This document shows positions 17,355 to 25,681 of a stretch of DNA of 64,000 bases, piece after piece; positions within the stretch are counted from its first letter, which is position 1, and each line of letters begins with the position of its first letter. A program made the position numbers and the translations under genes. Source of the DNA: Lacisediminimonas profundi (lineage in GTDB: Bacteria > Pseudomonadota > Gammaproteobacteria > Burkholderiales > Burkholderiaceae_D); assembly GCF_008831265.1 (NCBI RefSeq), contig NZ_VTTH01000004.1, forward strand, positions 390,623-454,622, in the 5' to 3' direction. The notes beneath the pieces are model-generated. The model searched no databases and was not told where the DNA came from. It worked only from the letters and a program-made list of their open reading frames with translations.

Positions 17355-18506
17355 TCAGGCTGTCGGCGCTTCCAGCGCCCTGGACAGCGCGTCGACGACG
17401 CGGTCCTGCTGGGCTTGCGTCAGGCCTACCCACAGCGGCAGGCGAACCAGCCGTTCGGACTGCATGTCGGTGACACGCATCGAGCCGTGGATCCGCCCGT
17501 AGCGCTGACCTGCCGGCGATGAGTGCAGCGGAACATAATGGAAGACCGAATGGATGTCTTCCCGCTTCAACGCCGACAATACCGCCTGCCTGTCGATTCC
17601 CGGCGCCAGCAGCACGTAATACATATGGGCATTGTGCTCGCAGCCTTCAGGCACGACGGGACGGCGCAACAAGCCCTTCGATTCCAGGGGCGCCAGCGCG
17701 GCGTGATACCGGCTCCAGCTTGCCAGCCGGTTGCTGGTGATGGGCTCGGCGTCTTCCAGTTGCGCCCACAGGAACGCGGCAATCAGTTCGCCGGGCAGGA
17801 ACGAGGATCCAACCTCCTGCCATGTGTACTTGTCCACCTCGCCCCGGAAGAAGCGGCTGCGGTCGGTGCCCTTCTCGCGGATGATTTCCGCGCGCATGGC
17901 GAAAGCGGGATCGTTTACCAGCAGCGCGCCACCCTCGCCAGAGATGACGTTCTTGGTCTCGTGGAAGCTGTACGCCCCAAGGTCGCCTATGCTGCCGAGC
18001 GCACGTCCCTTGTAACGCGCCATCACGCCCTGCGCGGCGTCCTCGACGACCTTGAGTCCATGCCGGCGTGCGATGTCCATGATGGCGTCCATCTCGCAGG
18101 CGACGCCCGCATAATGCACGGGCACGATTGCCTTCGTGCGCGACGTTATGGCAGCTTCGATCAATCGCTCGTCCAGGTTCAATGTGTCGTCACGGATATC
18201 GACGAACACCGGAACCCCGCCACGCAACACGAACGCATTGGCCGTGGAAACGAAAGTGAATGACGGCATGATTACTTCGTCGCCCGGTTGGATGTCGAGC
18301 AGCAGGGCCGCCATTTCGAGAGCGGCAGTGCAGGAGTGGGTCAACAACGCCTTTCTGCAGCCGCTATAGTTTTCCAGCCATTGGTGGCAGCGCTTGGTGA
18401 ACGCGCCGTCCCCGGCCAGCATGTTGCCGAACTTGGCCTCGGCGATGTAATAGAGTTCCTTGCCGGTCATGTGCGGCTGGTTGAACTGGATCTTTTCGTT
18501 GCTCAT
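17355..18506 (-). CDS. WecE/FdtB-like dTDP-4-amino-sugar transaminase
   Basis: PLP-dependent DegT/DnrJ/EryC1-family sugar aminotransferase, 383 aa. Motifs are GDGAFTKRCHQWLE, ALLTHSCTAALEMAALLLDIQPGDEVIMPSFTFVSTANAFV, VPVHYAGVACEMD, VVEDAAQGV, and YSFHETKNVISGEGG with the PLP lysine. The TKN (rather than VKI) context and the HSCTAALEMAA segment point to the WecE/RffA group acting on dTDP-4-keto-6-deoxyhexoses. I use ATG 18506 (protein MSNEKIQFNQP) because WecE proteins begin just there; the frame is open 22 codons further. It is the last gene of the 22882-17355 module. Confidence 0.82.
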   Translation of the reverse strand: MSNEKIQFNQPHMTGKELYYIAEAKFGNMLAGDGAFTKRCHQWLENYSGCRKALLTHSCTAALEMAALLLDIQPGDEVIMPSFTFVSTANAFVLRGGVPVFVDIRDDTLNLDERLIEAAITSRTKAIVPVHYAGVACEMDAIMDIARRHGLKVVEDAAQGVMARYKGRALGSIGDLGAYSFHETKNVISGEGGALLVNDPAFAMRAEIIREKGTDRSRFFRGEVDKYTWQEVGSSFLPGELIAAFLWAQLEDAEPITSNRLASWSRYHAALAPLESKGLLRRPVVPEGCEHNAHMYYVLLAPGIDRQAVLSALKREDIHSVFHYVPLHSSPAGQRYGRIHGSMRVTDMQSERLVRLPLWVGLTQAQQDRVVDALSRALEAPTA

Positions 18507-18662
18507 TTGTTGCTCATCTCCAGCCTCCAGTGCTGCATGGTTTTGCCGATACGCGGGCGCAGATGCGTGCATTCATGCGGGTCTCCTGCGTGGCACAAGG
18601 CAAGCCGGCCGGCTTGCACATCTTGTGCGGGAAAAATTTTCATTGATCGCATCCGCCGGACA

Positions 18663-19280
18663 TCATGATTTCACGCACTCCATGAAGCAGTGCGTATAGG
18701 GAATCCATGCCTGGTGGCGAAGTTCGGCGCTGAAATCACCGAATACCGCGCCAGCCAGCGCTGCATACCCGGTTTTGTTGCGAACGTTCTGGCCGCGGTC
18801 ATTGCTGACCAGGAAGCGCGAGATCGCATTTTGCGAAGGATCGAGGCAAGGATCCACAGTAAGCAGCCGGCCGCCCGGGCGCAACGCGCTGTGCGCCAGC
18901 CGCAGCACGTCAAGCGCCACCTCGTCGTCCAGATGGTGCAGTAGTCCGATTGCCAGCACCACGTCAAATGGGGGAAGGCGATCAAGGTCCTCCATCTGCA
19001 GTTGCTTGCAATGGAAATGGCCGCGGTGCCCAAAGCTGCGGCGCGCTTTCCCGATGTAGTCCTCGCTGATGTCGAAGCCCCAATAATTTATATCGGGCAG
19101 ATAGGCCAGGATGTCGGCCGGTCCGCAACCGACGTCGAGCAAGGCCATGCCGGGAAAGGGGCGGATGTAGCGGGAGACGAAATTTGTCCGGAACTTGCGC
19201 GCCCCCATCAGGGACTGGAAGGATGAATAAATGCGTGGATGGGACAGGACCGCTCGCAATCCGCTGGTCGTTTGCGCCAT
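18663..19280 (-). CDS. class I SAM-dependent methyltransferase
   Basis: Methyltransferase of 205 aa with motif I ALLDVGCGPADIL near residue 46, then YWGFDISEDYI, FDVVLAIGLLHHLDDEVA, and LRPGGRLLTVDP. It overlaps the next upstream gene, a second methyltransferase, by one base and lies in the WbqC-to-WecE module. Sugar O- or N-methylation is the natural guess. The C-terminal part (NKTGYAALAGAVFGDFSAEL) carries no recognised specificity motif. Confidence 0.78.
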   Translation of the reverse strand: MAQTTSGLRAVLSHPRIYSSFQSLMGARKFRTNFVSRYIRPFPGMALLDVGCGPADILAYLPDINYWGFDISEDYIGKARRSFGHRGHFHCKQLQMEDLDRLPPFDVVLAIGLLHHLDDEVALDVLRLAHSALRPGGRLLTVDPCLDPSQNAISRFLVSNDRGQNVRNKTGYAALAGAVFGDFSAELRHQAWIPYTHCFMECVKS

Positions 19281-20203
19281 CAGGCCTCCCCCGGCGCGTC
19301 AGTTTTCGTGATCGTGCAGTCAATGATGGGTTGGAACAGTGCCGGCACCAGCCCAAGCAAGCGGTGCAGCTGCAAACGGACCATGGCCCCGAGTATGGCG
19401 CGCACCGCGCCCGAACGGCGTTCGGCGAAGCGCTGGTCCGACACCACGCGTTCCAGTGTGGACACCAGCATCGCAGGATCAAGCGCCAGGCTGGCGCCGG
19501 GAATCCGCCGCACGCTGCGCTTGATCTGCGGAACGGTGATCCAGTTCAGGGACGCCCAGGTCCCAGCCGGATCGGTCACTCGCTGGCTGTTGAATATGCG
19601 CTTGCGCATGGCTTTCTCGGTCAGATTCTTCGAAAAGAAGGTTGGGATGTTGAAGTGGGGCTCGTACGGGAACAGGTAGTTCGGGCATGTGAAGCGATAC
19701 CGCCCGCCAGCCCTCAGGCTCGTCATGACGTTGGCAATCACCTGCGCAACGTCGTCCACATGCTCCATCACATTGATGGAGAAGGCGTAATCATAACGGC
19801 TCACGACATCCAGACGCTCTGCGGGAAAGTCCAGCAATGCAGGCACGCAGCCCTGGCTGCGCGCGTGGTCCATCACGATCTGGCGCATGCGGTCGAAATG
19901 CGAAAACCCGGAGCCGGTCGGTTCGAGCGCCGTGACCTCGAAGCCTTCCCTGAGCAGCTGGCAGCTGAGCAAAAGCCCGCCTGCGCCCACTTCAAGCACG
20001 CGCGCTCCGCGCGGTAAGCTGGCGATGTCGGCTGCGATGTAAGAGCGCCCGAACAGAGCCTCGCCCGAATAGGTGTCGAACAGGGGCAGTAGATCGGCAG
20101 CAATGCCGGCAAAGAGTGATCGCACCTGAGCCAGCCATTGCTCCATGTCGATGGCCGGACAGCTCGCAATAGAGCGTTGCTCGATGATCGGCGCCTCATC
20201 CAT
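19280..20203 (-). CDS. class I SAM-dependent methyltransferase
   Basis: A 307 aa predicted methyltransferase. Motif I is ARVLEVGAGGLLLSCQLL near residue 67, followed by VTALEPTGSGF, YDYAFSINVMEHVDD, and LRAGGRYRFTCPNYLFPYEPHFNIP. The last segment, with PNY and PHF, is typical of methyltransferases in polysaccharide clusters. It overlaps the SMR-type gene by 8 nt and the following methyltransferase by 1 nt. The substrate is unknown. Confidence 0.75.
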   Translation of the reverse strand: MDEAPIIEQRSIASCPAIDMEQWLAQVRSLFAGIAADLLPLFDTYSGEALFGRSYIAADIASLPRGARVLEVGAGGLLLSCQLLREGFEVTALEPTGSGFSHFDRMRQIVMDHARSQGCVPALLDFPAERLDVVSRYDYAFSINVMEHVDDVAQVIANVMTSLRAGGRYRFTCPNYLFPYEPHFNIPTFFSKNLTEKAMRKRIFNSQRVTDPAGTWASLNWITVPQIKRSVRRIPGASLALDPAMLVSTLERVVSDQRFAERRSGAVRAILGAMVRLQLHRLLGLVPALFQPIIDCTITKTDAPGEA

Positions 20204-20564
20204 CGGCGTTCATGCCAAGAATGATTCCGCCGAGGATCAACGCAACGGCGAGAAGCTTGGTGACGGTAATGGCTTCGGCCAGGAAAATCCAGCCGCTGAC
20301 CATGACCATGACGAAGGTGACGCCGATATAAACCGGAAAGGCGATGGTGAGCGGGAGTTTGCTGACGACGTAAAGCCAGGCAAAGGACGCAAGCAGTGCG
20401 GCGGCATAGGCGGACAGGATGACCGGATCCGATGCGAAGTTGAGCAGCCGGGAAGCGAAGCTGGCGCCCGCAGCATCGTTTTCGATGCCCGATCGCCATT
20501 TGACCATGACCTGGCTGTAGGTGACCAGCAATGCAATTGGCAGGATCGCGAGGTAGTTCTTCAT
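20196..20564 (-). CDS. small multidrug-resistance/EamA-type membrane protein
   Basis: A 122 aa membrane protein with four hydrophobic helices, similar in size and layout to SMR proteins and to the ArnE/ArnF undecaprenyl-phosphate-aminoarabinose flippase subunits. Recognisable pieces are the first helix (ILPIALLVTYSQVMVKWR), the SAYAAALLASFAWLYVVSKLPLTIAFPVYIGVTFVMVMVSG stretch, and a last helix ending ALILGGIILGMNADG. The ATG (20564) overlaps the TGA of the formyltransferase (ATGA). In this module it most likely flips a lipid-linked amino sugar made with the adjacent GT2, as ArnE/F do; this is inference. Confidence 0.75.
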   Translation of the reverse strand: MKNYLAILPIALLVTYSQVMVKWRSGIENDAAGASFASRLLNFASDPVILSAYAAALLASFAWLYVVSKLPLTIAFPVYIGVTFVMVMVSGWIFLAEAITVTKLLAVALILGGIILGMNADG

Positions 20565-21283
20565 GCTTGTCCGGGCCCGGCAATATCCGTCGCGGCGATC
20601 GCTTGCCAGAATTTTTCGTCGGACAGCACTTCGCCGGGCAGGCTGACCGCGGCGCTGAAGCAGCACATGCGCTGCATCAGTTGCAAGCTCGATCCGGGGA
20701 ATGCCGGCCAGCCGTTCAGGCGAACCGCAATGGCCATGAGCAGCGCGATGCAGCCGCAGCGAAAAACCAGGTTCATCAAGGCGTCGAAATCTTCGTCGCC
20801 CGGACTTGTAGGGATGACCGCTTGCACGACCGGCCGGCCGCCGTCAACGGTTTCATCGACCAGATGCACCGTCACGCCAGTGAAGCGTGCGCCGTATGCC
20901 AGTGCAGCCTGCACCGGCCGCACGCCGATTTCCCCGCCGAACGCGGGTAACAGTGAGTAGTGAAGGTTGATCAGCCGGCCGCGGTATTTTTCGACCACGG
21001 ATGGATGCAGGATCTTGTGCACCGTTGTGATGACGAGATCGGGTTCATGCTCGTCCAGCGCAGCGAGCAACGAGCGCTGGCCGTCGTCCCTGAACGCGAT
21101 GCTCCGGTTGGCGATGCCGACGGATGTGGCGAACGCATTCGCAGGGCAATCGCGGTCCGTCAGGACGGCCACGATCTGCGCATCGGCTATCAATCCAAGT
21201 TCGATCGCCTTGTGGACGAAACGCAGGTTTCCGCCGCCGCCGGAACAAAGGAATACGATGCGCTTAATCCTGGCGATTTCCAT
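20561..21283 (-). CDS. formyltransferase (PurN/Fmt-like), probable sugar N-formyltransferase
   Basis: Formyl-tetrahydrofolate-dependent formyltransferase fold, 240 aa. The N-terminal RIVFLCSGGGGNLRFVHKAI resembles the PurN P-loop. The catalytic triad is visible as Asn/His in RLINLHYSLLPAFGG (near residues 127-129) and Asp in GVTVHLVDETVDGGRPVVQ. It lies between a GT2 and an SMR-type flippase with a sugar aminotransferase in the same run, so it may N-formylate an amino sugar rather than act in purine synthesis. It overlaps GT2 by 20 nt. Substrate is inferred from context. Confidence 0.75.
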   Translation of the reverse strand: MEIARIKRIVFLCSGGGGNLRFVHKAIELGLIADAQIVAVLTDRDCPANAFATSVGIANRSIAFRDDGQRSLLAALDEHEPDLVITTVHKILHPSVVEKYRGRLINLHYSLLPAFGGEIGVRPVQAALAYGARFTGVTVHLVDETVDGGRPVVQAVIPTSPGDEDFDALMNLVFRCGCIALLMAIAVRLNGWPAFPGSSLQLMQRMCCFSAAVSLPGEVLSDEKFWQAIAATDIAGPGQA

Positions 21284-22196
21284 AGACCCTCTTCACGACG
21301 GTGTAGGGACGCCGCTTGGCCTCCGAATAAATCTTCGACAGATAGATGCCGATGACGCCCATGAACGACACGATCAAGCCGCCTAGCAGCCATACGGAAG
21401 CCACCACGGAAGTCCAGCCCTCCACCGGCGTGGACAGGAAGAACCAGTTGAGCACCAGGAAGGCGATATAGCAGCATGCCAGCGCGAGGATGACCAAGCC
21501 AACATAGAAGATGGCGACCAGCGGCAGGTTGCTGAATGACGTGACGGAGTTGACTAACAGTGAAACCCTGCGGCGCATCGTATAGGTGGATTCGCTGGTA
21601 TCAAGCTTGTGCACGGTCTGCGCGCGCTGGTCAAAACCTGTAATGAACCAGAGCCCGGCCATGAACACTTCGCGCTCGTCGTGCAGGAGCAAGGCATCGA
21701 CATACTGGCGCGTCATCAGCCTGGCGGTCACCACATTCGCAGGCAGTGGCAGGCCCGAAAGCGCTGCGATCAGCTTCCAGAACAGGTAGCCGCTGCACCG
21801 CTCGAACCATCCGCCTTTGCGCGTGCCCTGCACGCCGTAGACCACGTCGCATGACTCGCGGTCCATCTGCTCTGCGAAACTGGTCAGGTATTCGGGCGCT
21901 TCTTCGAGATCGCTGTCGATCAGGAATATCCGTTCCCCGCGGGCGTGGTCGAGGCCCGTCATCATCGCCTTGTGGTGGCCGAAATTGCGCGACAGGTCTA
22001 CCACCACCAAGTGCGGGTCGCGCCCCGCTAGCTCGACAGCCAGTTGCAGGCTGTTGTCCGGCGAGCCGTCGTTGACAAGGACGATCTCGTATTCGCCTTC
22101 GCCGACCAATTTGCGCGCGGCCGCGCTTGCCCGCTCGTGGAACTCACGGACGTACGCGGCTGACCGGTACAGCGTGGCAACAATGGATAGCTTCAT
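21264..22196 (-). CDS. GT2 glycosyltransferase, polyprenyl-phosphate type
   Basis: Glycosyltransferase of 310 aa with an N-terminal GT-A domain ([74 protein letters not shown]). Two C-terminal transmembrane helices follow (FSNLPLVAIFYVGLVILALACCYIAFL and a second after TSVVAS), as in ArnC, GtrB and DPM-like enzymes. These transfer a sugar to undecaprenyl phosphate. ATG 22196 is used: it overlaps the WbqC stop by one base (TGATG) and fits the family N terminus. Confidence 0.85.
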   Translation of the reverse strand: MKLSIVATLYRSAAYVREFHERASAAARKLVGEGEYEIVLVNDGSPDNSLQLAVELAGRDPHLVVVDLSRNFGHHKAMMTGLDHARGERIFLIDSDLEEAPEYLTSFAEQMDRESCDVVYGVQGTRKGGWFERCSGYLFWKLIAALSGLPLPANVVTARLMTRQYVDALLLHDEREVFMAGLWFITGFDQRAQTVHKLDTSESTYTMRRRVSLLVNSVTSFSNLPLVAIFYVGLVILALACCYIAFLVLNWFFLSTPVEGWTSVVASVWLLGGLIVSFMGVIGIYLSKIYSEAKRRPYTVVKRVYGNRQD

Positions 22197-22882
22197 CAGC
22201 TGACATACCTCATGTAACGGGGCGATTGCTTGCCGCAATTGAAAAGCAGGTCGAGGATGCTGACCTGGTGGGTGTACGTTCCCCACAGTTGCCGGTACGC
22301 CGGATAGCCGGCGTAATCGAACCAGGAAAGCGTGATGCCCGCATCGGCGAACGCATGCTCATCAATGTAATCCCTGGCCGACGGACCCGAAATGTATTCA
22401 CTTCCTCCTGCCTGCCGGCACAGGTTGACCAGTCGCGCAGTCTTGCCGTCGTCGCCAGGTTCGTAATCCCAGGAGCTGGTAACCGCGGTCCTGATGCCGA
22501 GATAATCGCAGATCCCCTTGATGAAGCGGCGATTCATCTGCGACAGGTGGGTGTAGGCATTTTCCAGGTACATGGGCTCAAGCCAGGATGCGACTTCCGC
22601 GAAGTACGGCGCACGCGCATAGTTGGCTTTCAAGGACTTCCAATGCTTCTCCTGCCAGCCGCCAGCCAGGGTGACGTCCCGTATGCGCCGGCCGATATCC
22701 TGCCCGACCGGGACCGTCAGCCACTGCACGCCTTGCGGCGTCTTGATCTGGTTGCGGTTGCGCCAATCGTTTTTCGTGTACTGCACGTCGTCGTAGAGTA
22801 TGAATTCATCCACCGCGGCGATCATGTCGAAATAGCCCTTCCAGGGGATATAGTTGGACTGAAGGATTGCTACCTTTTTCAA
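22196..22882 (-). CDS. WbqC-like family protein
   Basis: A 228 aa protein of the WbqC family. The signature is at the N terminus: [45 protein letters not shown], then WLTVPV and the C-terminal [19 protein letters not shown] with [13 protein letters not shown]. Members are found in O-antigen and surface-glycan clusters and are thought to act in amino-sugar transfer or modification, but the biochemistry is unsettled. It is the first gene of the 22882-17355 module. Confidence 0.85.
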   Translation of the reverse strand: MKKVAILQSNYIPWKGYFDMIAAVDEFILYDDVQYTKNDWRNRNQIKTPQGVQWLTVPVGQDIGRRIRDVTLAGGWQEKHWKSLKANYARAPYFAEVASWLEPMYLENAYTHLSQMNRRFIKGICDYLGIRTAVTSSWDYEPGDDGKTARLVNLCRQAGGSEYISGPSARDYIDEHAFADAGITLSWFDYAGYPAYRQLWGTYTHQVSILDLLFNCGKQSPRYMRYVS

Positions 22883-23560
22883 GCACTGTCTCCGAGGACT
22901 TTCTGCCGGGATGGAATCATCTGGGTGGCGCGCCGGTCACGCTTGCTTCATAAGGTGCGGGCGCTCCGCGACCGGCAGGCATGCTGGCATTCGGAGGAAT
23001 TCCCCCTCCACCCGGTCGACCGCAATGATACGTTATAACAAGGCTCTGTCTGCTGCCGGCACCGTCATTGACCCTATGAGACCCGGACCGGCAGGTCATG
23101 GACCTTTGTGAGGGCGGAACGGGCTGCCGATGCTGCAAAGCGTTGGCCCGACCGGGATGCGATGCAGAACGCCGACGCGCAGGGCGTCGCGCATGATCCC
23201 GGCTGGACCATGGCGGGGCTCAAGTACCACTATGAGTGCGGCACATCACAGCGTCAGGCACGAAACCAGCGATGCTGATTCCGGGCTCGCCACGACGAAG
23301 GGCGACCATTCGCTCGAAAGCTACGTCCTCGGGAATGACCGCTACCAGATTGAAATGCTGGGGAACCTTTGCAAGGTGCCGGCGACCGGTGCTCTCGTCG
23401 CGGTGACTTGGCCCAACACCAAAGACGGGACATGTTTTCCGGCGCGGGTGTTAGCGATCGTGCCTCCGGGCCGGTTGTCACCGGCCCGGAGGCAGAAGAA
23501 GGTGTTGGCCCGCTCTCGGTATGAAGCTGGCTGGACGCCAGGACAGTTGACCCCAGAAAC
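22883..23560. other. intergenic region without a convincing gene
   Basis: About 680 bp between the WbqC gene and the terminator of the former tRNA-Phe locus. A plus-strand frame at 23130-23681 runs through the terminator and the tRNA fragment and has no family motif, so I do not call it. The promoter of the WbqC module should lie near its left end, but no clear one was found. Confidence 0.45.
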
Positions 23561-23592
23561 AAAAACGCCAACCCGTGAAGGTTGGCGTTTTT
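23561..23592 (-). terminator. intrinsic terminator of the ancestral tRNA-Phe transcript
   Basis: A 13-bp perfect stem (23561-23573 with 23580-23592) and a 6-nt loop. On the minus strand it ends in a T tract. It lies just beyond the tRNA-Phe 3' fragment, so it was the terminator of tRNA-Phe before the element inserted. It could work in both directions. Confidence 0.75.
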
Positions 23593-23604
23593 GTAAGGAA
23601 TATC

Positions 23605-23655
23605 CTTGGTGGCCCGGGGCGGAATCGAACCACCGACACAAGGATTTTCAATCCT
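23605..23655. repeat. attL: duplicated 3' end of tRNA-Phe
   Basis: 51 bp identical to 39901-39951. It holds the last 49 nt of tRNA-Phe (minus strand, from the anticodon region to CCA) but not the 5' half, so it is the dead tRNA end left by integration. Identity stops at 23605 on one side and 23655 on the other. Confidence 0.9.
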
Positions 23656-23780
23656 TGGATAATGCCATTTCTTGCCGTTGATTTCAGTCGCTAATTCTCA
23701 TGTAATCAATAAAAAACAACCACTTAGGTAAATAAAGTCCTTGTGTTGCGTTGATGCATGTTGACGAATATACTCCAAAC

Positions 23781-23803
23781 TTGATTACATGGCGATTACA
23801 TGG
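23781..23803. repeat. putative integrase arm-type site (left)
   Basis: A 23-bp sequence matching 39825-39847 at 21 positions, with the 15-bp core tacatggcgattaca identical. It is itself made of two 11-bp near-repeats (gattacatggc, gattacatgga). An inverted partial copy (catgtaatc) lies at 23699-23707. Paired repeats just inside both att sites and beside int are what arm-binding sites of tyrosine integrases look like. Confidence 0.55.
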
Positions 23804-23824
23804 AAGTCAGAAACGGGGTAATTG

Positions 23825-25255
23825 ATGGCAAAAGCGAAACTAACGGCTGGCCGGGTTGGCGAGTTCCAATGCGAGCCAGGGAAGGGGCAATCCTTTCTTT
23901 GGGACACCGACGCGCCGGGATTGGGTGTTCGTGCAACACAGACCCGGAGAGATGGTGGCAAGGACAAGGTCCCCAAGTCCTATGTCTTCCAAGCCAGATT
24001 GGACGGGCAAGTAATGCGAATCACGATTGGTTCGCCCGATGTATGGAGCATTGACGCCGCCCGGCAGGAAGCCCGCCGCCTAAAAATGCTCATAGATACC
24101 GGCCAAGACCCGCGCCAAGTGAAAGTGGACGCGATGGCCGCAAAGCAGGCCGCCCGGGATGCGAGAGAGGCGGAAGCCGACGCCCGACGCTTGCAGGCAT
24201 TCCGTGAGTCCGTGACGCTGGGCGATGTTTGGCCGAAGTACATGGAGGACCGTTCAGCGCTTTGGTCCTCCCTTCACCACCGCGACCACCTGCGAATCAT
24301 TCAAGCCGGGGGCGAGCAGCGAAAGCGAAGCCCGAAGCTGACCGAGCCGGGACCGCTTGCATCACTGGCAGGGGTGCGCTTGGTCGACCTGAGCACCGAG
24401 CGCGTAGAGGCTTGGGCGAAGGTAGAAGCCAAAGCCCGACCGACCCGCGCCCGCCTTGCATTGCGCCTGCTGAAAGCCTGCCTTTTCTGGTGCGCCTCGC
24501 ACAACGACTACACGGGCATCTGCAATGCGACCGCGGCACAAAGCAAGAAAGCCCGCGAGAGCTTGGGCAAGTCCAAAAAGAAGAACGACGTTTTACAGCG
24601 CGAGCAGTTACCCGCGTGGTTTGCTGCTGTCCGACAAATTAGCAATCCCGTCATTAACGCCTACCTGCAATGCTTGCTGCTGACTGGCGCCCGTCGTGAG
24701 GAACTGGCCGCGCTCAAGTGGGAGGACGTGGATTTCCAATGGCGAAGCCTGAAGCTGAACGACAAGGTAGAGGATTTCCGCATGGTGCCGATGACTCCAT
24801 ATGTCGCGCACTTGCTGATGAACCTTAAGCGCATCAACGAGACACCGCCCAGCGTACGGGCATTGCGGAAGTGCGAAACCAATGGGGAAACATGGAAGCC
24901 CTCGCAGTGGGTTTTTAGCAGCCCCACCGCAGCATCTGGCCGCTTGACCGAGCCGAGCATAGCCCACCGCAAAGCCTGCGCCGTGGCAGGACTTGATATG
25001 TCGCTTCATGGCCTGCGCCGAAGTTTTGCGACGTTGAGCGAGTGGACCGAAACCCCTGCTGGTATCGCTGCGCAAATTCAGGGGCACGCACCCCAAGGCG
25101 TGCGCGAACAGAACTACATCCGCCGCCCTTTGGACCTGCTGCGCATGTGGCACGTCAAGATTGAAGGGTGGATGCTGGAGCAGGGCGGAATTGATTTCAA
25201 GCCAGCACAGCAAGCGCGATCTGCGCTGCGCGTTATCGACGCCGCGGCATTGTAG
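23825..25255 (+). CDS. tyrosine-type site-specific integrase
   Basis: Phage/ICE integrase of about 476 aa. The N-terminal domain (residues 1-100, GLGVRATQTRRDGGKDK and SYVFQARLDGQVMRITIG) is the DUF4102/arm-binding type of P4-like integrases. The catalytic domain shows LLTGARREELAALKWEDVD (first Arg near 287), LHGLRRSFATL (His-x-x-Arg near 395) and the nucleophile Tyr in EQNYIRR near 430. It reads away from attL and is expected to catalyse integration at tRNA-Phe. ATG 23825 is preferred over the TTG one codon earlier. Confidence 0.92.
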   Translation: MAKAKLTAGRVGEFQCEPGKGQSFLWDTDAPGLGVRATQTRRDGGKDKVPKSYVFQARLDGQVMRITIGSPDVWSIDAARQEARRLKMLIDTGQDPRQVKVDAMAAKQAARDAREAEADARRLQAFRESVTLGDVWPKYMEDRSALWSSLHHRDHLRIIQAGGEQRKRSPKLTEPGPLASLAGVRLVDLSTERVEAWAKVEAKARPTRARLALRLLKACLFWCASHNDYTGICNATAAQSKKARESLGKSKKKNDVLQREQLPAWFAAVRQISNPVINAYLQCLLLTGARREELAALKWEDVDFQWRSLKLNDKVEDFRMVPMTPYVAHLLMNLKRINETPPSVRALRKCETNGETWKPSQWVFSSPTAASGRLTEPSIAHRKACAVAGLDMSLHGLRRSFATLSEWTETPAGIAAQIQGHAPQGVREQNYIRRPLDLLRMWHVKIEGWMLEQGGIDFKPAQQARSALRVIDAAAL

Positions 25256-25309
25256 AAAGCCATCTGCATGGATGGCGAAAATCAGAAATTGAGTAATATT
25301 TATAGAATT

Positions 25310-25348
25310 TTGTACTCTTTACGGTAATTCTGGTATATTGATTACCGT
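25310..25348 (+). promoter_or_regulatory. promoter with palindromic operator before the HTH gene
   Basis: The inverted repeat ACGGTAAT-N12-ATTACCGT (25321-25348) flanks a TATATT -10 box (25334-25339), with TTGTAC at 25310 as a possible -35 (18-bp spacer). The overlap of a perfect 8-bp dyad with the -10 box suggests autoregulation by the HTH protein encoded just downstream. Confidence 0.55.
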
Positions 25349-25375
25349 TGACTAACGCGTACGCGAAGGAGGCAC

Positions 25376-25585
25376 ATGACCCCTGAGGAGTTTCGAGCCG
25401 CGCTTCAGTCACTAGGTTGGAAGCAGTCGGATTTTTGCCGGATGGCGGACGTTGACAAGAACACGCCAAGCCGGTGGCTTAACGGCACGACGCCGATCCC
25501 CGGATGGGCAGCTAAGTTCTTGGAGATGGCGCAGGAGATCAAGCGGCTCGCGAGGATGATAGAGCCGCCACGGAAAGAAGATTGA
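25376..25585 (+). CDS. small HTH (Cro/CI-type) DNA-binding protein
   Basis: A 69 aa protein with a single helix-turn-helix: MTPEEFRAALQSLGWKQSDFCRMADVDKNTPSRWLNGTTPIPGW has the XRE-family pattern (Q-S-D-F-x-R-x-A-D-V...SRWLNG). It follows a strong GGAGG ribosome binding site and a promoter carrying an 8-bp inverted repeat. It is the probable transcription regulator of the element's rightward genes. It lacks any dimerisation or cleavage domain. Confidence 0.8.
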   Translation: MTPEEFRAALQSLGWKQSDFCRMADVDKNTPSRWLNGTTPIPGWAAKFLEMAQEIKRLARMIEPPRKED

Positions 25586-25681
25586 CCGTCGCCTGACGGT
25601 ACTCAGGCAAGCGGCGGAACAGAGTGTTACTAGCACACTGCCCCGCCTGACCAAGAGCACTACTTATGAGGAGTAGCAACC

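Noticed and set aside
23130..23681. 183-aa plus-strand frame between WbqC and the integrase
   Set aside because: It reads through the terminator hairpin and the tRNA-Phe fragment and has no motif or ribosome binding site.
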